Assembly (NCBI GenBank): GCA_022821905.1
Contig: JAJECS010000027.1
Coordinates: 1 to 64,000, forward strand
DNA: 64,000 bases
DNA from: Chloroflexota bacterium
GTDB lineage: Bacteria > Chloroflexota > UBA11872
Direction of reading: 5' to 3'
Below are positions 50,901 through 59,668 of this stretch, one piece after another (the stretch's first letter is position 1; every line of letters starts with the position of its first letter). A program made the position numbers and the translations under genes. The notes under the pieces were generated by a model that did no database searches, was not told the DNA's origin, and was given only the letters and a program-made list of their open reading frames with translations.

Positions 50901-51188
50901 CTAGCGCCACTGCCCGCGCAGAAGGCTGAGCGCGCGGCGGGCCACGCGAACGCCTCGCGATGTCGTGCGCGAGCCGGCGGCGACGGTTTCCTGCACGCTC
51001 TCGGCGGTGGCGCGAACGGTGTCGACGGTGTCGCGTGCGGAGTCGATGATTGGGGTGACCTCGGCGCGAATCGCCGCGAGCATGCGCCACAGCAGCAGGC
51101 CGGTCGTCGCCAGCATCAGCGCGGCCAGCAGGCCGACCGACGCGAGCACGATGACGGCGATGTCACGGACGACTTCTAGCGCTTCCAC
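50901..51188 (-). CDS. Small membrane protein with amphipathic helix, paralogue A
   Basis: 95 residues. MEALEVVRDIAVIVLASVGLLAALMLATTGLLLW is a membrane helix like that of paralogue B. The helical tail is RAEVTPIIDSARDTVDTVRATAESVQETVAAGSRTTSRGVRVARRAL, similar in style to DUF948-type proteins. It sits directly upstream of the YtxH-like gene and 15 bp downstream of the TgpA-like gene, so all may share a transcript. Confidence 0.68.
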   Translation of the reverse strand: MEALEVVRDIAVIVLASVGLLAALMLATTGLLLWRMLAAIRAEVTPIIDSARDTVDTVRATAESVQETVAAGSRTTSRGVRVARRALSLLRGQWR

Positions 51189-51203
51189 GACCCTGCCCTG
51201 CGG

Positions 51204-53618
51204 CTAGGCGCGCTGAAAGCGCTCCAGGAAACGCGCGGGTTGCACGATGCGCCGAATGAGTCGTTGCCGGATGACCCGCCACGCTTCGTCAACGGCTCGC
51301 CTTTCTGCCCGCGTCACACGGTGCTGACTATAGGTGGCCCGCATGTATGCCACAGCCACCGTCTCGGGCGGACTTGCCCCGTCAGCGCCAGCCGCCATGG
51401 TGTCGGGGAACAGCCACGCGCCCAAGCGCCGCGACACCTCCTGCGGCGTCTCGGACGCCCCGGTATTGTAGCCAGCGCGGCGCGCGTAGCTCACCATCCG
51501 CGCGTAGACCCGCTGCACGCCCGTGCTTGGCTGCTGCAGGCGGTTGCGCGCGAACACCGCGCCAACCGTGGCCAGCACGATTGCCGCCAGCGCGCCGAGA
51601 ACGACGGCGATGCCGACCAGGACGCCGGCGATATTGCCGAGCACCTCGCCAAAGCCGCCCTCCTCGTCGGGCTCAACCGCCGAGAATCCTCCACCCGCGG
51701 AACCGCTCATCAGCTCGAGATCTTCGAGCAAGTCGTCGAAGCTGGGTCCAAGGCCTCCCACAACGTTATCCACGGCAATGCCGTCACCGGCGGCGTCGGT
51801 TTGGCGTTCCACCGGCAGGCGGAACCCCGAAGGCTCGAAGGCCACCCAGCCATACCCCGGAAAATAGACCTCCACCCAGGTATGGGCGTGTTCGGGATTC
51901 ACGAAAAATCGGTTCGTCGCCTGGTCATAGTCGCCGGCCACGAAGCCATTCACGAGCCGGGACGGAATGTCCAGGGCGCGCACCAGGACAGCCATGGTGG
52001 ACGCAATGTTCACGGCTGAACCGCGTCGCGATTCCGTCAGGAAAAAGTCGGTCGCGTCGCGATCGCCGGGGAGCGGTGGAGCATCGACCGCAAACGGGAA
52101 ACGCCGCATGAAGAATTCGATGGCGAGCACGCGATCGAATGCCGTTTCCCCAGCTTCCGCGAAGCGCTGGGCAAGCGCGAGCACGCGATCCGGCATTTCG
52201 GGCAACTCCAGATAGGGCGTGATCCACTCCGGGTATTCCGTAGTGGCTCCCCGGAGCTGCGCGATCGTCGCCCCGGAGAACGTCGAATCCACCGAATAGA
52301 CGAGGCGCTGCCCGACGCGACGCGTGGCGCGGATTGACGCGTAGTCGTCGATCGGCGCGCCGGAGTCGTCCACCTGCGCGAGGTAGCGACGGTTGACCCG
52401 AATGACGTCGCCGGGCGAATACAGCACCGACGTGGTGAAGTCGAGCATTTCCACGTTGGTCCGCACGGGAATGCGCGCCTCGAGCCCAAACGATTCCGCC
52501 AGCGGCGCGCTGGGCTCGCGCTCGGCCAGCTCGCGATACGTGCTGCGCCAGCCCTGTCCGGTGTAGATGTCGAACGTCTGCCCCTTCCAGTAGTTGGGTG
52601 ACGTTGACTCGATGATCATGCTGCCGCGTGGCTGAAACGGTTGCGGACCGCTCAGCCCCATCGACTCACGTCCGGCAAGCGCCGCGCCGGCGGGGTTCGA
52701 GACCCCGCCAAACAAGCGCTGAATGCCCGTCTCCACGTTGCCCCAGCCGTCGCCCAGGTAGGTCCAAAACGCCTCGGCCACGGGATTGCCGGCCGCCCGA
52801 GGCAAGGCCACGGACAGCGACACCACCAAGGCGATCACGATCAGGGCCCACGCGAACGCCGTATTGCCCAGGCCGCGCGAGTAGGTGGTGCCCGACGTGG
52901 CCCACTTCGATTCCAGGGACGTCGTGCGCAGGTGCACGATCAGCGCCAGGGCCGCTGTGAGGAACACGACGAAGGGGATCCAGTCGGGACCGATGTAGGT
53001 CACGTTGATTCCGAGCGCCAGCATGCCCGGGGTCAGGGCCCACAGGGCGCTGCGACGTCGAAACGCCATCCAGCCGGCGAAATACCCCATGCCCCAGGCG
53101 GCCATGGTCATCCAGAAGAGGAAGACGACGTTGTCGCGGCTGACCTGGAACGCGAAGGCCGATTGGAACCAGCCCTCGAGCCGGAAATACAGGTCTCGCA
53201 ACAGCTCCCAGGTTTCGTCGACCGCGGCGTTGAGGGGCGGCTCGCCGCCGAGCGCTCCCGACTGGCGGAGTTGCACCCACTCCACCGTGTCGCCGAACAG
53301 CGCCGCGAAGTTGCGCACGCCGTCGATGGGACCGGGAAGGGCCTCCGACGCGACGACATAGGCCACGGCCAGGTCGCTCACGACGCCGATCGCCACGATC
53401 CAGACCGATGACATGCGGCGCGCGGATAGCCACCACGCGGCTAGCACGGCCACGACCGCCACGGCGAACAGCACGCCCGTTCCAGGCGCCCACCCAACCA
53501 GGTGAATGCTGGCGAGCGGCGCCAGCGTGGCCGCCAGCAACAACCCAAGGGTCAGCAGTGAGCTGGCCGGCAGGGTTGGGAACCGGATACGGCTGGCGGT
53601 CTCGGCGGCCACGCTCAT
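51204..53618 (-). CDS. TgpA-like transglutaminase-domain membrane protein lacking the catalytic Cys
   Basis: 804-residue membrane protein with the DUF3488/TgpA architecture: about six N-terminal helices, an extracytoplasmic transglutaminase-like domain, one late helix (GNIAGVLVGIAVVLGALAAIVLATVGAVF) and a cytoplasmic C-terminal domain. The core aligns as RRGSAVNIASTMAVLVRALDIPSRLVNGF, where active relatives read roughly RGYCxxFASAMxxLLRxxGIPARxV. The nucleophile position is Ala535 (codon GCC at 52014-52016). The His (H579 in EHAHTWVEVYFPGYGWVAFEPS) remains. It is therefore predicted to be inactive. The DUF58 gene lies 4 nt upstream; no MoxR ATPase gene is present. Confidence 0.87.
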   Translation of the reverse strand: MSVAAETASRIRFPTLPASSLLTLGLLLAATLAPLASIHLVGWAPGTGVLFAVAVVAVLAAWWLSARRMSSVWIVAIGVVSDLAVAYVVASEALPGPIDGVRNFAALFGDTVEWVQLRQSGALGGEPPLNAAVDETWELLRDLYFRLEGWFQSAFAFQVSRDNVVFLFWMTMAAWGMGYFAGWMAFRRRSALWALTPGMLALGINVTYIGPDWIPFVVFLTAALALIVHLRTTSLESKWATSGTTYSRGLGNTAFAWALIVIALVVSLSVALPRAAGNPVAEAFWTYLGDGWGNVETGIQRLFGGVSNPAGAALAGRESMGLSGPQPFQPRGSMIIESTSPNYWKGQTFDIYTGQGWRSTYRELAEREPSAPLAESFGLEARIPVRTNVEMLDFTTSVLYSPGDVIRVNRRYLAQVDDSGAPIDDYASIRATRRVGQRLVYSVDSTFSGATIAQLRGATTEYPEWITPYLELPEMPDRVLALAQRFAEAGETAFDRVLAIEFFMRRFPFAVDAPPLPGDRDATDFFLTESRRGSAVNIASTMAVLVRALDIPSRLVNGFVAGDYDQATNRFFVNPEHAHTWVEVYFPGYGWVAFEPSGFRLPVERQTDAAGDGIAVDNVVGGLGPSFDDLLEDLELMSGSAGGGFSAVEPDEEGGFGEVLGNIAGVLVGIAVVLGALAAIVLATVGAVFARNRLQQPSTGVQRVYARMVSYARRAGYNTGASETPQEVSRRLGAWLFPDTMAAGADGASPPETVAVAYMRATYSQHRVTRAERRAVDEAWRVIRQRLIRRIVQPARFLERFQRA

Positions 53619-53622
53619 GCGG

Positions 53623-54918
53623 CTATTGGTATGCCAGCGACACCGTCGGTCGCCGCTGCCCCTCCGCCGCGGGCCCGCCGTGCCGGCTGGGCTGCACCGT
53701 CGAGAAGGTTGCGCCCTGGGTCACGCTGGTGAAGGAAACCCCCGCGGTTTCGGCCCCCTCCTTGAGCCCGGCGTTGGAGGGCGCGTCGTCGAATGTCGCG
53801 GCATCCACGCCAATGGCGATCGGATAGACGGCGCGCTGCGCCAGGTGGGTCAGACTTCCGATCCAGGCCGGGTCCGCGGACGGCGAGATGGCGACCAGGC
53901 TGACCCCGCGCCCGAGGATCGGCGCCGCGCTCGCGAGCACGTCGCCGAACGCGACCGTGCCGCGTGCTTGCACGATGGCCAGCGACTCCAGGATTCGCCA
54001 GAGCTGCCGCAGGCCCCGTTGCGGCTCGATGATGTAGCGGGCGCCGCGTCCCTCGGCCAGCAGGCCGACGGATTTGCCGTCGCGCACGAATTGATAGGCA
54101 AGCGAGGAGACGATCTTGACACCGTATTCCTCGGTGGACTCGTCGCCGTGACCGGCCTGCACCGCGGCGTCCAAATCGAGCGCCACCCAAAGACTGGCGG
54201 TCGGCTCGAGGTCGAACTCCTTGACCAGCAGCGTTTCGCGCCGCACCGACGTCGGCCAGTGGATGCGTTTGAGCGGGTCGCCGGGCTGAAATTCGCGCAG
54301 GCCGCCGGCGTCCGTCGTCACCTGCTGGGTCCGCTTCGATGAGCGCGCCGCGCCCACCAGCGTTCCGGCGGGCACGGCCACATCGTGCATTACCGATATC
54401 GGCGGGTAGACCACGATGGTGTTCTCCTGGGCGAGCCGGCGTTCGGCCGTGAACAGGCCAAACGGGTCGCCGACGGTCACGTCCGCCGGTCCGAGCTTGT
54501 AGAGGCCGCGTCGACCCGCTTCGCCATGCGTGCGCCAGCGGCGCGCCCCGCGGCCGCCAAGGCTGATAGCAATGGACGCTCGATATCCGGGGAGCTCGGA
54601 ATAGTCCTCGACTTCGAGCATGAGGATGGGCAGCCGGCTGCCGCTGCGGATCTCGAACTCCTCTTCGATCACGTCGCCGACAGTCGCCCACTGGGTGCGG
54701 AGATTACGCTGGACGGTGAGCCCGCGTGATGCCAGGCGCGTCCAGAGATACGACAGCAGCACAATGCTGAGCAACGCGTACATCAACCAATACGCGATGG
54801 GCGACGTGGTCACCAGTGCCACGACGACGAGCAGGCCAAGCAGCACGATGATGACCGGTCGTTGCAGGGTGACCGCAGGTTTAGGCTGGCTGGCCGCGAC
54901 CGACACGGGGCCCTCCAC
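53623..54918 (-). CDS. DUF58 domain protein
   Basis: 431 residues. Two N-terminal helices (VIIVLLGLLVVVALVTTS and AYWLMYALLSIVLLSYLW), a beta-rich middle domain, and the DUF58 signature GGLREFQPGDPLKRIHWPTSVRRETLLVKEFDLEP with a vWA-like fold after it (LWVALDLDAAVQAGHGDESTEEYGVKIVSSLAYQF). DUF58 and TgpA proteins usually travel with a MoxR AAA ATPase, proposed to act in envelope assembly; here the ATPase gene is not in the neighbourhood. Probably the first gene of a transcript running through 50326. Confidence 0.86.
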   Translation of the reverse strand: MEGPVSVAASQPKPAVTLQRPVIIVLLGLLVVVALVTTSPIAYWLMYALLSIVLLSYLWTRLASRGLTVQRNLRTQWATVGDVIEEEFEIRSGSRLPILMLEVEDYSELPGYRASIAISLGGRGARRWRTHGEAGRRGLYKLGPADVTVGDPFGLFTAERRLAQENTIVVYPPISVMHDVAVPAGTLVGAARSSKRTQQVTTDAGGLREFQPGDPLKRIHWPTSVRRETLLVKEFDLEPTASLWVALDLDAAVQAGHGDESTEEYGVKIVSSLAYQFVRDGKSVGLLAEGRGARYIIEPQRGLRQLWRILESLAIVQARGTVAFGDVLASAAPILGRGVSLVAISPSADPAWIGSLTHLAQRAVYPIAIGVDAATFDDAPSNAGLKEGAETAGVSFTSVTQGATFSTVQPSRHGGPAAEGQRRPTVSLAYQ

Positions 54919-55098
54919 CGGGCGTGGGATGCAAGCAACTTCCGCCCGGATTTGAGGCCGACTCTAGCATGCGGCAGAGCGACCGGCGCGAGGCCAAGCG
55001 GCGCCAACGCCTTGTGGCCGGAGCTGCGCGTTCGGTGCGTCGACCCATGGCACGCGGAGAATTCCCGGAAGCGCCGTGCGCCTGGGATAGACTCCAGC

Positions 55099-55186
55099 GG
55101 AGGGGTGCCCGAGTGGTTGAAGGGGACCGTCTCGAAAACGGTTTGGCGTGTTGAGCGTCACGTGGGTTCGAATCCCACCCTCTCCG
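55099..55186 (+). tRNA. tRNA-Ser (CGA)
   Basis: Acceptor GGAGGGG/CCTCTCC (one G-U pair), D-arm GCCCGAGTGGTTGAAGG, anticodon stem ACCGT/ACGGT with loop CTCGAAA (anticodon CGA), long variable arm TTGGCGTGTTGAGCGTCAC typical of Ser, T-arm GTGGGTTCGAATCCCAC, discriminator G. CCA is not encoded (CCG follows), unlike the other two tRNAs here. Confidence 0.95.
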
Positions 55187-55231
55187 CCGGGTAGTGGCGG
55201 CTGACGTTTCGGTGAACACTCAGAGCCTGTC

Positions 55232-55483
55232 GTGACGCCCGAGCGCGCCGCCGACATCGGCATCGTCGTCTTCTGGGCCTTCGCGTTCTGGTTCATGGGC
55301 ATTGCCCTCCACATGGCGACTGGCGCGCACCACGCCGTCATCTGGGGCGTCTGGGCAGCGTGTGGCCTCGTGCTGCTCGCAGCCTGGCGAAGCGGATACG
55401 AGACTTTCGCCATCCTTGGCTTCTGGGCGGTGGTCTTCGTGTCCGCGGGCATCTGGGGTGTGGCGTCGTGGGGGGCTGGCTGA
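55232..55483 (+). CDS. Small multipass membrane protein
   Basis: 83 residues, unrecognised. Three hydrophobic segments: IGIVVFWAFAFWFMGIALHMA, HHAVIWGVWAACGLVLLAAW and TFAILGFWAVVFVSAGIWGVAS. Rich in Trp and Phe. GTG start with no clear ribosome binding site, 46 bp after tRNA-Ser. Tryptophan-rich helix packing suggests a real protein, but the function is unknown. The stretch 55484-55610 shows nothing else. Confidence 0.55.
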   Translation: MTPERAADIGIVVFWAFAFWFMGIALHMATGAHHAVIWGVWAACGLVLLAAWRSGYETFAILGFWAVVFVSAGIWGVASWGAG

Positions 55484-55610
55484 TGGCGGCAGGACGCGGG
55501 GTGTTCAGCTCTGAGCGCCATGACTGGCGGATCCCGCAAGTATTCTGTGACCCTATGCCCGCGCGTTGGCAAATCACCCTCTCCGCCCGGCCTCCAGGCA
55601 TGACGCTTCC

Positions 55611-56762
55611 ATGAGCAATCCGAACCCGTCGCTCGTAATCCGTGCCGGGCGGCTCATGTGTCCGGCAACCGGAATCGACGGTCCGGGCGCCGTGACGGTC
55701 GCCGGCGATCGCATTGCCGCCGTCCACCTCGATGGCACAGGTGCGCCGCCGTCCGGCAGACGAGAGCTTGAATTCCCGCACGGCATCCTCCTGCCCGGTC
55801 TGATCGATCTCCACGCCCATCCGGGATTGGGCGACTCCAAGCACGACGTGGATCCCGATCGCTACCTGCTCGCCCGCGGCACCACGACGGCCATGTCGCA
55901 GGGCGATGCCGGCGCGGCCAACTGGCCGCTCTATCGCGACACCGTCATCGGCGCGGCGCGGCTGCGGATCAAGCTCGCCATGCACCTGGCGCTTCCCGGC
56001 GAATCCGCGCCGCATCCGAGCCACTCCAAGCTCGACGATCTAGACGCGGACGCGTGCGCGCGCGCCGTCCGCGAGGGCGGCGACCACATCTGGGGCATTG
56101 CCGTCACGACGAACTTCCTGGGCACCGGAGACCTCGATCCGCGGGAGATTCTGGCGCGCGGCATTGCGGCGGCGGAGGCCGTGGGCTGCCCGATCATCTA
56201 TGGCTCGCGCTACCACGACGATTGGCCGCTGGACGACCAGCTCAGGCGCCTGCGCCCCGGCGACATGGTGACCTATTGCTTCCACGACGGACCGGACCGC
56301 ATCGTGCGCGACGGTCGAGTCCTCGACTGCGTCCACGAGGCGCGCGCCCGCGGAGTGCTGTTCGACACCGGGCACGGGATGAACTCGTTTGTCTACGACA
56401 TCGCCGAGGCCGCGATCGCCGATGGGTTTCCGCCCGACGCCATCTCAACGGACATTCAGCGGCGGCACGTCGGCGCGAGCCCGCCGCACGATCTCCCGCT
56501 CGTCATGTCCAAGCTGCGCGCGGCGGGCATGTCGGAAGCCGACATTTGGCCCCGCGTGACCGAGGAACCGGCACGGATTCTCGGCATGGCTGGCGAAATC
56601 GGAAGCCTGGCGCCGGGCGCCTGCGCAGACCTGGCGGTCCTCGATTGGGCGCCGTCACCCGTGCCCCTGGCGGACTGCAAGGGCGTCACGCGGTCCGGAG
56701 GCCGCTGGCACGCCCGGCTTGTCGTACGCGGCGGCGCCGTCGTCGAAGCGACCGCTACTTAG
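55611..56762 (+). CDS. Amidohydrolase/deacetylase-type metallohydrolase, paralogue
   Basis: 383-residue amidohydrolase related throughout to the protein at 249-1418 (shared PGLIDLHAHPGLG, GDMVTYCFHDG, FDTGHGMNSF, ISTDIQRR, PARILGMAGEIGSLAPGACADLAVLDW). Metal ligands: His pair in LIDLHAHPG, His in YCFHDG and DTGHGMN, Asp in ISTDI. It lacks the polyhistidine tail. ATG at 55611 (MSNPNPSLVIRAGRLMCP) fits the family; the ORF-track start adds 15 non-family residues. Monocistronic ahead of mnmA. Substrate unknown. Confidence 0.85.
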   Translation: MSNPNPSLVIRAGRLMCPATGIDGPGAVTVAGDRIAAVHLDGTGAPPSGRRELEFPHGILLPGLIDLHAHPGLGDSKHDVDPDRYLLARGTTTAMSQGDAGAANWPLYRDTVIGAARLRIKLAMHLALPGESAPHPSHSKLDDLDADACARAVREGGDHIWGIAVTTNFLGTGDLDPREILARGIAAAEAVGCPIIYGSRYHDDWPLDDQLRRLRPGDMVTYCFHDGPDRIVRDGRVLDCVHEARARGVLFDTGHGMNSFVYDIAEAAIADGFPPDAISTDIQRRHVGASPPHDLPLVMSKLRAAGMSEADIWPRVTEEPARILGMAGEIGSLAPGACADLAVLDWAPSPVPLADCKGVTRSGGRWHARLVVRGGAVVEATAT

Positions 56763-56832
56763 GGCCGCGGCTTCGCGCGCCACCCACGGCGCTGATAGCC
56801 TCGACTGAACGTGGTGCGTGAGGTCGGACGCG

Positions 56833-57906
56833 ATGGCGCGAGTGCTCGTGGCGATGAGTGGGGGCGTGGACAGCTCCGTCGCCGCCGCGTTGCTCGCCCG
56901 CGAGGGCCACGAGGTGATCGGCGTCACGTTCAACCAATGGCCGGCGAGCCAGACCCTTCGCAACGCCCGAAGCGGATGCTGCGCGCCGCGGACCATCGAC
57001 GACGCGCGACACGTCTGCCAGATCCTCGGCGCGCCGCACTATGTGCTGAACTTCCGCGCCGAGTTCGAGGCGGCGGTCATCGACCCATGGTCCCGCGGCT
57101 ACCTCCGGGGCGAGACGCCGAATCCCTGCGTGACGTGCAACGACCGCGTGCGCTTCCCGGAGCTGATTCGCAAGGCCGATGAGCTGGGCGCCGAGTTCGT
57201 CGCGACCGGCCACTACGCGCGCGTCGCGAACGGGGCATCGTGGCGTCTGCTCCGCGCCCGCGATTCGGGCAAGGACCAGTCGTACGTGCTGCATATGCTG
57301 CAGCAGGATCAGCTGCGGCGGGTCCGTCTGCCGCTGGGCGACCGGCTGAAGTCCGACGTTCGCCGGATGGCCGCCGAGTTTGAACTGCCGGTGGCCGCCA
57401 AGCCCGACAGCCAGGAGATTTGCTTCGTTCCCGACGGTGACTACGCGGCCGTCGTGCGGCGCCGGGGAACCAGCGGCGAGGGTCCGATCGTCGAGCCCGA
57501 TGGACGGGTGGTCGGGCGTCACGACGGCATCGAGACCGCGACCATCGGGCAGCGCCGGGGACTCGACCTTGGCGGCGGCAGCGGCCGTCGCTACGTGACG
57601 TCAATCGACGCCGAGCGGAATACGCTGGTGGTTGGTTCGCGTGAGGCGGCGTTGGTGAAGTCGGTATCCGTGCGCGACGTGCGTTGGCTCAACGGACCCG
57701 CGGCGAGTCCGCCGGCGCACGCCGAGGTGCAAGTTCGCTCCCACTCCCCGGCCGCGCGCGCCCGGCTCGAGCCGAAATCCGGCTCGACGCTGTCGGTCGT
57801 GTTCGACGAACCGGCTTGGGCGCCGGCCCCCGGCCAGGCCGCGGTGTTCTATCGCGGCGACGAGGTGCTGGGCGGCGGCGTGATCGACAGACCGGAGGTG
57901 AGTTGA
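56833..57906 (+). CDS. mnmA: tRNA-specific 2-thiouridylase
   Basis: 357-residue ATP-dependent enzyme inserting sulfur at uridine-34 of tRNA-Glu/Gln/Lys. PP-loop VLVAMSGGVDSSVAAALLAREGHEVIGVT; catalytic Cys pair in GETPNPCVTCNDRVRF and KPDSQEICFVPDGDY; GRHDGIETATIGQRRGL and C-terminal beta-barrel. The ATG at 56833 has GAGG nine bases upstream; a GTG at 56818 is an alternative. A GCCAPRTIDDA insertion after the first strand is characteristic of one MnmA subgroup. The stop shares a base with the next start (TGATG). Confidence 0.93.
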   Translation: MARVLVAMSGGVDSSVAAALLAREGHEVIGVTFNQWPASQTLRNARSGCCAPRTIDDARHVCQILGAPHYVLNFRAEFEAAVIDPWSRGYLRGETPNPCVTCNDRVRFPELIRKADELGAEFVATGHYARVANGASWRLLRARDSGKDQSYVLHMLQQDQLRRVRLPLGDRLKSDVRRMAAEFELPVAAKPDSQEICFVPDGDYAAVVRRRGTSGEGPIVEPDGRVVGRHDGIETATIGQRRGLDLGGGSGRRYVTSIDAERNTLVVGSREAALVKSVSVRDVRWLNGPAASPPAHAEVQVRSHSPAARARLEPKSGSTLSVVFDEPAWAPAPGQAAVFYRGDEVLGGGVIDRPEVS

Positions 57907-58163
57907 TGCCGGATGTCTACTGCCCCATATGCTTCGAGCTTGTCGAAGATAAGCGCGTGTTTTGCGAGACGTGCGGCCAGTTCATCCATGAAAACGCGCC
58001 GGCCGATTCGCGCGAATGGGATTCTCGTCCGCCGGATCTGACTCCGGTGGCGCCCGCCGCAACCGAAGCGCCCGTGGTGATCAACCTGCCGGACGAGCAC
58101 ATGCCCGACGCCTCGCCCGACGAGGCCCCTAGCGACGAAAGCGATAGCGCACCAGCGCCCTGA
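57906..58163 (+). CDS. Small zinc-ribbon protein
   Basis: 85 residues. The N-terminal ribbon MPDVYCPICFELVEDKRVFCETCGQFIHEN has two CxxC knuckles. The rest is acidic and Pro/Ala-rich with no fold visible. Coupled to mnmA by TGATG, so it may assist tRNA thiolation or simply ride along. The 3' end overlaps the convergent glycosyltransferase gene by 35 bp. A TTCGAGCTTGTCGAA string in it resembles the dispersed repeat but encodes family-like residues. Confidence 0.7.
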   Translation: MPDVYCPICFELVEDKRVFCETCGQFIHENAPADSREWDSRPPDLTPVAPAATEAPVVINLPDEHMPDASPDEAPSDESDSAPAP

Positions 58164-58803
58164 CCGCGGCGGGGCCGTCGACCCACCAGCGCAGCTTCTT
58201 GGCGGATCGTGCCTCGTACGAGGTCGGCAGTTGCGCGATGCGCTCGCCGCGTCGGAGGAACCGCGCCGTGAGCTCGACCTCGAGGTCGAATGAATTCGCC
58301 GTCAGCACGACATCCTCCAGCACCTCGCGGCGCCACATTTTGTGGCAGGTTTCCATGTCGCGCACCGAGGCGCCGTAGAGCAGGTTCGTGAGCAGCGTGA
58401 GAAAGCGATTGCCGAGCCGGTAGAGCCGCGACTGCGATCCCAACGGTCGGTATCCGTAGACGACCCTGGCTTCGCCGCGCAGGATCGGCTGAATCATGGC
58501 CAGGAAGTCCTGCGGGTTGTACTCGAGGTCGCCGTCGTGAATGACCACCACGTCCCCGCGGGCCTCGCGCAGACCCGAGCGAACGGCCGCGCCCTTGCCC
58601 CGGTTTTGCGCGTGATTGATGACGCGGATTCCGGGGATGGCGGCTGACTCGATCTCGACGGTTGTCGCATCCGTGGAGCAATCGTTGACCACGATGATGT
58701 CGAGATCGAGGCCCACGGCAGCGACGCGGCGTAGCGCTTCGGCGATCGTGGGCGCCTCGTTATACGCCGGCACGATCACGCTGAGGGTCACCGCAGGCGC
58801 CAC
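58129..58803 (-). CDS. DPM1-like family 2 glycosyltransferase
   Basis: 224-residue soluble GT-A transferase of the dolichyl-phosphate mannosyltransferase type, expected to move a sugar onto a polyprenyl phosphate. LSVIVPAYNEAPTIAEALRRVAA, DIIVVNDCSTDAT, GKGAAVRSGLREARGDVVVIHDGDLEYNPQD (DxD in DGD). ETCHKMWRREVLEDVVLTANSFDLEVELTARFLRRGERIAQLPTSYEAR is typical of the group. GTG start. The start overlaps the stop of the next GT gene upstream by 16 nt. Confidence 0.88.
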   Translation of the reverse strand: MAPAVTLSVIVPAYNEAPTIAEALRRVAAVGLDLDIIVVNDCSTDATTVEIESAAIPGIRVINHAQNRGKGAAVRSGLREARGDVVVIHDGDLEYNPQDFLAMIQPILRGEARVVYGYRPLGSQSRLYRLGNRFLTLLTNLLYGASVRDMETCHKMWRREVLEDVVLTANSFDLEVELTARFLRRGERIAQLPTSYEARSAKKLRWWVDGPAAVRALVRYRFRR

Positions 58804-59573
58804 CGCAGCCGAGCGATATCCACGAACGAGTTCAGCACCACCAGCGGGCTGTTGCCCGACGAGTCGCCGGCCGTGCGCGGATAGTGGTGGACGCCGACCT
58901 CGGTGTAGGTGTGTCCGGCATGCGTGGCGCGGGCCACGAGCTCGGCGGAGATCACCGCGCCGCGCCCGGCGATGAACTCGATGTCCTGCACCACTTCGCG
59001 GCGAAACAGCTTGAAGCCACAGTCGATGTCGCGCACGTTGAAACCCATCACCAGCCGCACGACCAGTCCCCAGAGGCGTGCATTGAGCGATCGGTGCGCC
59101 GGATCGGCCCGCTGGATGCGATAGCCCAGCACGAAGCCGTGCGTTCCGAGCGCGTTCACCAACCCCGGCAGGTCCGCAAGCGAAAACTGGCCGTCGCCGT
59201 CGACGTAGCAGATCAGCGGGGCTCGCGCGGCAGCAAAGCCCGAGCGCAGCGCATGCCCATAGCCCAGGTTGGTTGGGTGCTGCACCACGCGCACGCGGTC
59301 GTCACCCGCGGCCGCCTCGCGGGCTCGCTCGGCCGTGCCGTCGCTCGAGCCGTCGTCGACGATGAGGATCTCGTAGTCATCGCCAAGCGCGCCGACGTGC
59401 TGCCCGGCGTCGGCGATGACCGCGGCGACATTCTCCGCCTCGTTATGACACGGAAAAACCACCGAGATTTGCGGCATGGGTTGCCCGGCTGTTGAGGAGG
59501 CGGTCGACATTTGCGTTGGCACGTGAGCGTCGGCGCGCGGCACGCGCGGCGCTTGCAGATCGACGCCCGCCAT
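58788..59573 (-). CDS. DPM1/GtrB-like family 2 glycosyltransferase
   Basis: 261-residue GT-A transferase. ISVVFPCHNEAENVAAVIADAG, ILIVDDGSSDGTAERAREAA, YGHALRSGFAAARAPLICYVDGDGQFSLADLPGL (DxD as DGD), GFNVRDIDCGFKLFRREVV and YTEVGVHHYPRTAG. The family core starts only near residue 33, so the true start may be the ATG at 59510 or a later Met. Paired and overlapping with the following GT gene: probably two lipid-linked sugar transfers for cell-surface glycans. Confidence 0.86.
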   Translation of the reverse strand: MAGVDLQAPRVPRADAHVPTQMSTASSTAGQPMPQISVVFPCHNEAENVAAVIADAGQHVGALGDDYEILIVDDGSSDGTAERAREAAAGDDRVRVVQHPTNLGYGHALRSGFAAARAPLICYVDGDGQFSLADLPGLVNALGTHGFVLGYRIQRADPAHRSLNARLWGLVVRLVMGFNVRDIDCGFKLFRREVVQDIEFIAGRGAVISAELVARATHAGHTYTEVGVHHYPRTAGDSSGNSPLVVLNSFVDIARLRWRLR

Positions 59574-59668
59574 CTACCGCCACGCTCCAGGGCGCCGAAA
59601 CCTACCACACCCCTGCGCCCGACCCGTTCGCTAGGATTGCCGCAGTGCCGACGACCGGGACTCCTCAC

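Noticed and set aside
57930-57955. TTCGAGCTTGTCGAAG inside the zinc-ribbon gene as a repeat copy
   Set aside because: Lacks the CCGTTCG/CGAACGG ends, and the codons encode plausible family residues; short chance similarity.
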